A stretch of DNA of 37,659 bases, taken from assembly GCA_023663915.1 (NCBI GenBank), contig JAMPGN010000010.1, positions 1 through 37,659 of the forward strand, written 5' to 3'. Position numbers and translations under genes: made by a program. Position 1 is the stretch's first letter. Each line of letters begins with the position of its first letter. This stretch comes from Eubacterium sp. Lineage in GTDB: Bacteria > Bacillota_A > Clostridia > Lachnospirales > Lachnospiraceae. Below the pieces are notes generated by a model. That model was not told where the DNA came from. It saw nothing but the letters and a program-made list of their open reading frames with translations, and did no database searches. Positions 32,296-37,659 of this stretch are shown here, piece by piece.

Positions 32296-32307
32296 GTCAA
32301 TATTGAC
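32296..32307. promoter_or_regulatory. Palindrome between divergent small ORFs
   Basis: GTCAATATTGAC is a perfect 12-bp palindrome in the middle of the divergent intergenic region, 17 nt upstream of the -35 of the AraC operon promoter. It is a candidate operator. Confidence 0.4.
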
Positions 32308-32323
32308 TTTTGTCTGCTTGTCG

Positions 32324-32352
32324 TTGCTATTTTTGTGGCTTCTGAGTATAAT
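32324..32352 (+). promoter_or_regulatory. Promoter of the small ORF - AraC operon
   Basis: TTGCTA (32324-32329), 17-nt spacer, TATAAT (32347-32352), 31 nt before the start of the small ORF. Confidence 0.65.
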
Positions 32353-32383
32353 AACGTTAAAGATCGTAGAAAGGAATGAGGTT

Positions 32384-32488
32384 ATGGCGACGGAAAGTAT
32401 TTTTCACAATATTGTTATTGATAACACGCAAAAAGCGGAAGCATTCATTACTACTCTTGAGCAGGCGGCTGAGACAGCCCATGTATAA
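32384..32488 (+). CDS. 34-residue small protein coupled to AraC regulator
   Basis: The frame encodes MATESIFHNIVIDNTQKAEA and then ITTLEQAAETAHV (after one Phe). AAGGAATGAGG precedes the start. The stop TAA at 32486-32488 lies 5 nt inside the AraC gene, whose ATG is at 32481, so translation of both is coupled. Small Lachnospiraceae proteins beginning M-A-T-E/D-S-I-F-(K/H)-N-(I/V)-V-I are known to me as longer (about 50-70 residues) proteins of unknown role; this one may be a short form, cut off by the overlap. This memory-based comparison should be treated as tentative. Confidence 0.65.
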   Translation: MATESIFHNIVIDNTQKAEAFITTLEQAAETAHV

Positions 32489-33350
32489 TGACACCCCAAA
32501 CCCCCAATACGAAACCACCCATGTCCCGCCCGAACTTGGATTTGAGATCCGGTTTGTTACCATGAAGCACAACTCGCCGCTTCACTGGCATGCGGAAATG
32601 GAAATCCTCTATATCCTGAACGGAAGCGCCCTTGTCACGCTAAACGGACAGAAACATGCCTTGAATCCTCTTGACCTGATCGTTATTGATTCCTCCATGG
32701 TTCATGATGTCATTTATGACCTGCCACAGACTATGGGGATCTGCATCCATATCTCGAAACCTGCCATGCGCCAGTATCTTGGCTGCATTGATACACTCCA
32801 TTTTTCCTGCCTGCCGGTCGTTGCCGAGGCGGAAAACAAAGAAGCATATACCACGCTCTGTCAATATCTGAAAGATTTGACGCTCCTCTACTTCGAGCAA
32901 AAACAGAGTTATCCCTTTACAAGCAGCGCTTGCATTCTTTTGATTATGGCGGTCCTTGTCGAAAAATTTGCAAACCCTATTGCCAGTCCGGAATTAACCT
33001 CGAATGTGGAGCAGATGGAACGGATACAACAGATTTTCCAATATGTTGAGCAGCATTACCAGATGCCGATTTCTCTTGAAGAAGCCGCCGGCGAGCTTGG
33101 GATTAATAAAGAATATTTCTGCCGCTTTTTTAAGAAAAGCACGGGCGTGTCTTTCCTCAAATATGTGAATAAAATACGTCTCAACCATGTATACCATGAT
33201 CTTCTATATACAAATGGCAGTATACAGGAAATCATGGAGCGGAACGGATTCTATAATGCGAAGCTGTTCCATCGGCTTTTTAAGGAAGTTTATCACTGTA
33301 CGCCTAGGGAATTGAGGCAGGCGACGCGGGATAATCCTTATATGGGGTGA
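32481..33350 (+). CDS. AraC-family transcriptional regulator
   Basis: The protein has 289 residues. The N-terminal cupin-like sugar-binding domain has HNSPLHWHAEMEILYILNG and LNPLDLIVIDSSMVHDV. The C-terminal double HTH (about 195-285) includes MPISLEEAAGELGINKEYFCRFFKKSTG and the second QEIMERNGFYNAKLFHRLFKE. ATG 32481 lies inside the end of the small ORF, giving translational coupling. The convergent rhaB-isomerase-rhaD cluster beyond a terminator is a plausible target, since AraC proteins commonly activate rhamnose genes, but the GPH cluster cannot be ruled out. Confidence 0.9.
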   Translation: MYNDTPNPQYETTHVPPELGFEIRFVTMKHNSPLHWHAEMEILYILNGSALVTLNGQKHALNPLDLIVIDSSMVHDVIYDLPQTMGICIHISKPAMRQYLGCIDTLHFSCLPVVAEAENKEAYTTLCQYLKDLTLLYFEQKQSYPFTSSACILLIMAVLVEKFANPIASPELTSNVEQMERIQQIFQYVEQHYQMPISLEEAAGELGINKEYFCRFFKKSTGVSFLKYVNKIRLNHVYHDLLYTNGSIQEIMERNGFYNAKLFHRLFKEVYHCTPRELRQATRDNPYMG

Positions 33351-33390
33351 CTGCCTTATCCACATGACGCCAGTGCCATCGCTTTACCCT

Positions 33391-33437
33391 ATCAAAAATC
33401 CCGTCCACCAGCAACATCCGGCAACGGGATTTTTGAT
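33391..33437. terminator. Bidirectional terminator between AraC and rhaD
   Basis: ATCAAAAATCCCGT (33391-33404) pairs perfectly with ACGGGATTTTTGAT (33424-33437), a 14-bp stem with 19-nt loop; both strands have a run of five T in the stem end. Confidence 0.8.
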
Positions 33438-33475
33438 TTATTCTAGGAAAATTTCACAATCTTTCCCAACCTTCC

Positions 33476-34303
33476 TCAATGCTTCTCATACAAGAACTTC
33501 TCCGGCAGCGTCACCTTAAAGTCTACCGCCAGATTCCGGAAATCGTCCGGCAGAATGGTCTGGCGTTTGTTCGGCGTCATGGACAGTACCTTCACGAGAA
33601 TCTCCGCCGACTTCTCCACCGTGTGCATCAGCCCGAAAGTAAGGTCAAAATCTTCTCCCGCACAGAACATGCCATGATGCGCCCAGATTGCCACGTCGTA
33701 CTTTTTCATCAATTCGCTGGTCGCCACCGCGATATCGCGTCCGCCCGGAACCATCCATGGAACAACACCGATGCCGTCAGGGAATACGACAGGACACTCG
33801 GTTGCCATCTCCCAGAGTTCCCTCGTAAAAACCTCATCCTCAAGCGGAAGCACAAATGTCAGTGCAATCGTATTGGTCGTATGCGCATGATAGATCACGC
33901 GGTAACGTCCATCTGTCGCTTTTTTCTTCACCTCATGATTCATCAGATGGGACGGAAGCTCGCTGGTGGGCTTTCCGCCGTTTACAAGCCCCCAGCAGAT
34001 CCGGTAATTTTCTCCCTTATCGTCCAACTCGATGATACAGATGGAGTCTTCCGGTTTGATGGAAAAATTTCTCATATACTTTCCGGAACCCGAAACAAGA
34101 AAATATTCCCCTGCAAGCTCCGGAACCGTCGTGCCGATCGGCTGCCACTCCTTCGGTGCAAGCTCCTCTTTCACAGCTTCCATTTCTTCCGTTTTCATGC
34201 GGTAACTCAAATTCCCGCCGTTGCGCTCATGCCAGCCCTGCTCCCAGCCGTCCGTCGCCATTCTGATAAAACCTTTTACAAATTCTGCATCCAAAACTTT
34301 CAT
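33476..34303 (-). CDS. rhaD: Rhamnulose-1-phosphate aldolase
   Basis: The protein has 275 residues. RhaD splits L-rhamnulose 1-phosphate into dihydroxyacetone phosphate and L-lactaldehyde. The class II aldolase/adducin fold is shown by GWHERNGGNLSYR, FLVSGSGKYMRN, VIYHAHTTNTIALT (zinc His pair) and WAHHGMFCAGEDF. GGAGG lies 9 nt before ATG 34303, which is preferred over an upstream ATG in the same frame with no ribosome site. It is the last gene of the rhamnose cluster, 92 nt after the isomerase. Confidence 0.93.
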   Translation of the reverse strand: MKVLDAEFVKGFIRMATDGWEQGWHERNGGNLSYRMKTEEMEAVKEELAPKEWQPIGTTVPELAGEYFLVSGSGKYMRNFSIKPEDSICIIELDDKGENYRICWGLVNGGKPTSELPSHLMNHEVKKKATDGRYRVIYHAHTTNTIALTFVLPLEDEVFTRELWEMATECPVVFPDGIGVVPWMVPGGRDIAVATSELMKKYDVAIWAHHGMFCAGEDFDLTFGLMHTVEKSAEILVKVLSMTPNKRQTILPDDFRNLAVDFKVTLPEKFLYEKH

Positions 34304-34395
34304 AAATTGATAACCTCCTATCTCAAAATTCCTGGACAAGCCGCCTTGTCCCCAAGAAGAATCTGCCCGCGGCAAATCCAGTGTTTCTCACGCTC

Positions 34396-35814
34396 TTATC
34401 TAGTAACCACCTCTACCGGAACATCGAAAATCTTCGCCACTTTTAAGATTGTGTCGATATGCCGCCCTGTCGCCGCCGCAAAATGGTGCGTTGGTCCGCA
34501 CTCGCTCCAACGCGTCACAAACTCCCTCGCCCCGCAGGTAAAGCGCGTCCGCATATTGGTATCCCCGAAAGAAAGAATTTTACCTTCCTCATTGATTCCT
34601 TCCGCCGCGATAAATTTAAAGTTTCCATTGCCGTCCTGCGTGATGGCAAGATATGTCACCGGACCCGTATACGGATAAAATTGTGTCAGATATCCGCCGC
34701 CGGTCTTTCCGTGGAACACTTTGACAATTTTCATCGTCGGCTTCTTGTCGGAGATATCCGCATCGCCGGAACCGCTGTGCCCGATGATCGCGATATCATC
34801 ATTAAAATCAATGGAGTACATCTCTGCAAGCTGTCCGGTTCCAGATACCGTCTTTAAGATGCTCATCGCCATGGCAACCTTCATATCCCCTTCTACCGCG
34901 CACGCCGTTCCCTGTTTGATCAGCATGGAAAATGCCGGGATCAGCATACTGTCAAGGACGCCTGCCTTGCCCTGCGCATAGCCGTCATAGTGGGACGCAA
35001 TCAGACCGAGCTGCTCATCTTTGACCCACTGTTCAAAAGCCACGACGTACTTTGCCATCTCCCATACTTCCTCGATGCTCCCGCCGCCCTCAATGTCAAA
35101 CGTGTCGAGAATGTCCTGTGCCTTTGCCCGAATTGCCGTTTCGTCATCGATATGGTCAGCGATCGCCCACATTTTTTCCCAATCAAACTGCTTCGTATAC
35201 AGGTGCATTCTCCGATAAAGATTGGACTCGTCGATGTACAGATCCATCATGCCCGGATAGGGTCTTCCGATCTGCGCAATGTTGGTATCGCGGAATCTCC
35301 TACGCACCTGCGCCGCGCGGCACCAATCTTCAATTTCCGCCTGCACAAGCGGATCGCCGCCCTCGACTACACCTGTGATAACCGCATGTCTTTTGCCATA
35401 GCGCTCCAGATCCGCCACCATCTCGCCTACCGCACCGCACGCATAACCCTCACCAAGCCATGACGCGATATCCGTATGATCATAGTCCAATGCTTTTAAT
35501 TTCTGCACATTGACCAAAACCACCGGAACATCCAGATCCTTGACGGCTGGGAGCATGTTGTAAGACGTTGCATAAGTGAGAAGCTGCAAGAATACGAGGT
35601 CCACATCCGCCGCCCGGAAAAGATTTCCCGCCGCCTGTGACTGCTCCTTGGTCGTCACCATTCCGCCGTCCACGATCTCCACGGTATCCGGAATCGTCTT
35701 TTTGAATGCTTCATACTGCGCCTCAAATTCCGGCACAAGCGATGGAAACTGCGGCAGGTACGCGCCTAACGCGATCGAAAATACACCGATCTTTGCCTTT
35801 GTGTTTACTAACAT
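34396..35814 (-). CDS. L-fucose/L-arabinose isomerase-family protein, likely rhamnose isomerase role
   Basis: The protein has 472 residues of the FucI/AraA fold: KIGVFSIALGAYLPQFP at the start, an N-terminal Rossmann-like domain (VDLVFLQLLTYATS), and a C-terminal lid with GHSGSGDADI and HHFAAATGRH. It does not resemble RhaA, which belongs to the xylose-isomerase-like TIM barrels. Position between rhaB and rhaD is that normally taken by rhaA. So it probably turns L-rhamnose into L-rhamnulose, as a non-orthologous replacement, or handles another 6-deoxy sugar. GGAGG precedes the start. The key metal ligands (Glu/His) cannot be placed with certainty by eye. Confidence 0.85.
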   Translation of the reverse strand: MLVNTKAKIGVFSIALGAYLPQFPSLVPEFEAQYEAFKKTIPDTVEIVDGGMVTTKEQSQAAGNLFRAADVDLVFLQLLTYATSYNMLPAVKDLDVPVVLVNVQKLKALDYDHTDIASWLGEGYACGAVGEMVADLERYGKRHAVITGVVEGGDPLVQAEIEDWCRAAQVRRRFRDTNIAQIGRPYPGMMDLYIDESNLYRRMHLYTKQFDWEKMWAIADHIDDETAIRAKAQDILDTFDIEGGGSIEEVWEMAKYVVAFEQWVKDEQLGLIASHYDGYAQGKAGVLDSMLIPAFSMLIKQGTACAVEGDMKVAMAMSILKTVSGTGQLAEMYSIDFNDDIAIIGHSGSGDADISDKKPTMKIVKVFHGKTGGGYLTQFYPYTGPVTYLAITQDGNGNFKFIAAEGINEEGKILSFGDTNMRTRFTCGAREFVTRWSECGPTHHFAAATGRHIDTILKVAKIFDVPVEVVTR

Positions 35815-35918
35815 AAAATTACCTCCTTTAATAATTGATTCTTTTCAATGATTGTCTTCTTTGCAGAATTGCTGCATACATTGTTCACAATTGCAATGAG
35901 CTTTGCAGGTATGTCCTA

Positions 35919-37367
35919 TCACTGTTCAACTGCCTTGATATCAAAACTCCTCTTAACCGCATCCCGCGCACTCTGCAGATCCGCAAACTCGCCATTCGCG
36001 ATAAACTGAATCATCAAGTTGCCGATCGCCGTCCCTTCCACCGGTCCTGCCCATACTGACAACCCTGTCGTTTTTGCAATCATATGATTCAGATAACTAT
36101 CCTGGCATCCGCCACCCACAACATGGATATCGGTGTAGCTATGGCTGGTCAAGCTGCCCAGCTTCGTGATGGCTTCCTGGTAACAGAGAGCCAGACTCTT
36201 ATAGACACACTGCATCAGTTCCCCGATGTTCTCCGGTATCTGCTGCCCGGTATTCTTACAATAATCGCACACCGCATCGATCATACTTTCCGGAGCAAGG
36301 AAACTTTGGTGGTTCACGTCCACCACGGACGCAAATCCTTCCGCCTTCTGCGCTTCTTTCGCCAGATCACCAAATCCCCATTCTCTGTCCGACTTATACT
36401 TGCTTTCATGCCCCGCCACGTACTCTGTTCCGTTCAGTTCCCTTCGTATGGACTGTATCATCCAAAGTCCCATGATGTTTTTCAGATAGCGATAACGATA
36501 CCACGCGCCGCCCTCGTTGGTAAAATTCTCTTTTCGAGACTCTTCCGTCGTAACCGGCACTTCATTCTCCACCCCAAGAAGACTCCATGTCCCACTGGAA
36601 AGATAAACTGACCGGTCATTCTGCGCCGGGACTGCCAGATAAGCAGAACCTGTATCATGCGTTGCCGGAAGGATCACTTCAGCGGAAAAACCTACTTGTT
36701 CCTGTATCTCCGGAAGCAGTTCCCCAACCGTTGTCCCCGGCATGGAAAGCGGTCCGAAAAGCTCCTTCGGAAGCCCTAACGTCTCAATCAGCGGATAATC
36801 CCACTCTTTATCCGCGGCATTTACCAGATTGGAAGTTGTGGCGTTGGTGTATTCCTGTTTCTTAACCCCTGTCAAAAGAAAATGGAAATAATCGGGGAGC
36901 ATTAACAGGGATTTTGCCCCGAAAAGCTGAGTCGGATTTTCTTCTTTTAACGCCATAAGCTGATAAATCGTATTAAACATCTGTTTCTGGATTCCCGTCC
37001 GCTGATACAGCTCCTTCTCCGGTATCCGTTCATCTACGATTCGGTCGATCCCGTCTGTCCGGCTGTCCCGATATGCTACCGCGTCCCCTAACAGTCTGTC
37101 ATTTTCATCAAGCAACACATAGTCTACGCCCCATGTGTCAATACCGATGGTCTTCGGCGCCCTGCCAAGTCTTCCACAGATTTTCAAACCTTCCATGATT
37201 CCATTCCAAAGATTTTCCAAGTCCCAGCAGACATGTCCGTTTTTATGTATCTGTTTATTGTCAAATCGATGGATTTCCTCCAGTTTTATTTGTCCATTTT
37301 CAATATACGATAAGATATGCCTTCCGCTGGAAGCGCCGATATCAATCGCCAGATAGTATGTTTTCAT
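35919..37367 (-). CDS. rhaB: Rhamnulokinase
   Basis: The protein has 482 residues. RhaB phosphorylates L-rhamnulose with ATP. FGGY-kinase features: YYLAIDIGASSGRHILSY at the start, GIDTWGVDYVLLD, ATHDTGSAYLAVPA, YLSSGTWSLLGVE, and the C-terminal HVVGGGCQDSYLNHMIA (ATP-binding). AAGGAGG lies before ATG 37367. It is the first gene of the cluster rhaB-isomerase-rhaD, with 104 nt and 92 nt gaps between genes. Confidence 0.95.
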   Translation of the reverse strand: MKTYYLAIDIGASSGRHILSYIENGQIKLEEIHRFDNKQIHKNGHVCWDLENLWNGIMEGLKICGRLGRAPKTIGIDTWGVDYVLLDENDRLLGDAVAYRDSRTDGIDRIVDERIPEKELYQRTGIQKQMFNTIYQLMALKEENPTQLFGAKSLLMLPDYFHFLLTGVKKQEYTNATTSNLVNAADKEWDYPLIETLGLPKELFGPLSMPGTTVGELLPEIQEQVGFSAEVILPATHDTGSAYLAVPAQNDRSVYLSSGTWSLLGVENEVPVTTEESRKENFTNEGGAWYRYRYLKNIMGLWMIQSIRRELNGTEYVAGHESKYKSDREWGFGDLAKEAQKAEGFASVVDVNHQSFLAPESMIDAVCDYCKNTGQQIPENIGELMQCVYKSLALCYQEAITKLGSLTSHSYTDIHVVGGGCQDSYLNHMIAKTTGLSVWAGPVEGTAIGNLMIQFIANGEFADLQSARDAVKRSFDIKAVEQ

Positions 37368-37463
37368 GCGGTTCCTCCTTGTATAAACTCTATCCTCACA
37401 AGTGGCATCTCAGACAGACAAGTCTGCCGTATACTGCCTGTGTCGAATACTTAACTTTATTTT

Positions 37464-37472
37464 ATTGTACCA
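37464..37472 (-). promoter_or_regulatory. Possible extended -10 upstream of rhaB
   Basis: Minus strand TGG-TACAAT has the TGn extended -10 form, about 97 nt before the rhaB start. The -35 region is poor, which fits need for an activator such as the AraC protein. Confidence 0.3.
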
Positions 37473-37523
37473 GCTCATTTCCCCAATTCTTAGGTCTTTA
37501 GAACACTTTCTTGGGGACCTTTC

Positions 37524-37552
37524 TTGCAACACCCGTAAAGCCATGCTATACT
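37524..37552 (+). promoter_or_regulatory. Promoter reading out of the window end
   Basis: TTGCAA (37524-37529), 17-nt spacer, TATACT (37547-37552). Transcription would start near 37559 and run through the dispersed repeat copy B; the gene beyond is out of the window. Confidence 0.5.
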
Positions 37553-37573
37553 ATTGCAATAAACTTTGGCCGG

Positions 37574-37637
37574 CAGATTGCACAAAAAGTTCACGCAGTT
37601 GTCTTGTGAAGGAGATTGAGATTTTCTTAGCATTCCG
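37574..37637 (+). repeat. Dispersed repeat, copy B
   Basis: It has the same three boxes as 461-521 in the same order and orientation: CAGATTGCACAAAAAGTTC, TCTTGTG and TTTTCTTAGCATTCCG. A 9-nt insertion separates the first two boxes. It sits just downstream of a predicted promoter, so it would be in a transcript leader. Confidence 0.6.
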
Positions 37638-37659
37638 TCTGTAAAATAGCAATTTCGGG

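Noticed and set aside
33479..34678. 399-codon plus-strand open frame opposite rhaD and the isomerase
   Set aside because: Long only because of codon bias of the real genes on the other strand; no ribosome site and implausible composition.

Overview
The window looks like chromosome from a gut-type Clostridia, most likely Lachnospiraceae (Clostridium cluster XIVa). The reasons are moderate GC content, strong AGGAGG-type ribosome binding sites, a BceAB/BceRS-type antimicrobial-peptide module, a DegV protein, a GPH sugar symporter, an AraC-controlled rhamnose cluster and many small XRE regulators. This placement is inferred from gene content and style, not from a marker gene.

Layout. 1-730: decayed DNA holding the promoter, ribosome site and first 49 codons of a broken BglG/MtlR-like regulator, plus a dispersed repeat whose second copy lies at the far end of the window (37574-37637). 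731-7260 (minus strand): a hypoxanthine/uracil-DNA glycosylase, then an intramembrane-sensing kinase/response regulator pair with its FtsX-like ABC transporter and an XRE-TPR regulator. A PhoB-type direct-repeat operator lies in front of the transporter. 7526-12523: an orphan YgiT/MqsA-like zinc finger overlapping an HTH gene, a class I/II aminotransferase, a GNAT acetyltransferase, a CPBP protease with a small membrane partner, and two tandem paralogous XRE regulators that share an operator-like promoter.

12703-21770 is a defence island. A tightly packed minus-strand operon encodes a small ribbon-helix-helix protein, two 5-methylcytosine methyltransferases, a McrB-like AAA+ protein and a LlaJI-family nuclease, followed by a Vsr mismatch endonuclease and a Nudix hydrolase. 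This is a LlaJI-type restriction-modification system. Divergent to it is an HNH nuclease whose N-terminal domain resembles the N-terminal DNA-binding domain of the McrB-like subunit, followed by a membrane-anchored protein of unknown function and a methyltransferase pseudogene. The most noteworthy idea in the window is that one site-recognition domain is used by two different nuclease architectures inside one locus, next to an RHH-type candidate regulator.

21767-27933: thiE and thiD, a membrane diguanylate cyclase, an AlbA_2/Schlafen-type ATP-binding regulator with an internal 54-bp tandem repeat, and DegV. Two 64-nt hairpin repeats, 92% identical, lie at 19138 and 23287.

27997-37367 is sugar catabolism. 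A GH35/DUF5597-like glycosidase and a GPH symporter (with an in-frame amber codon before a 45-codon C-terminal extension) face a TetR regulator across a shared operator. Then come two 34-residue small ORFs facing each other across a palindrome, an AraC regulator, and the minus-strand cluster rhaB - isomerase - rhaD. The isomerase is of the fucose/arabinose type rather than RhaA.
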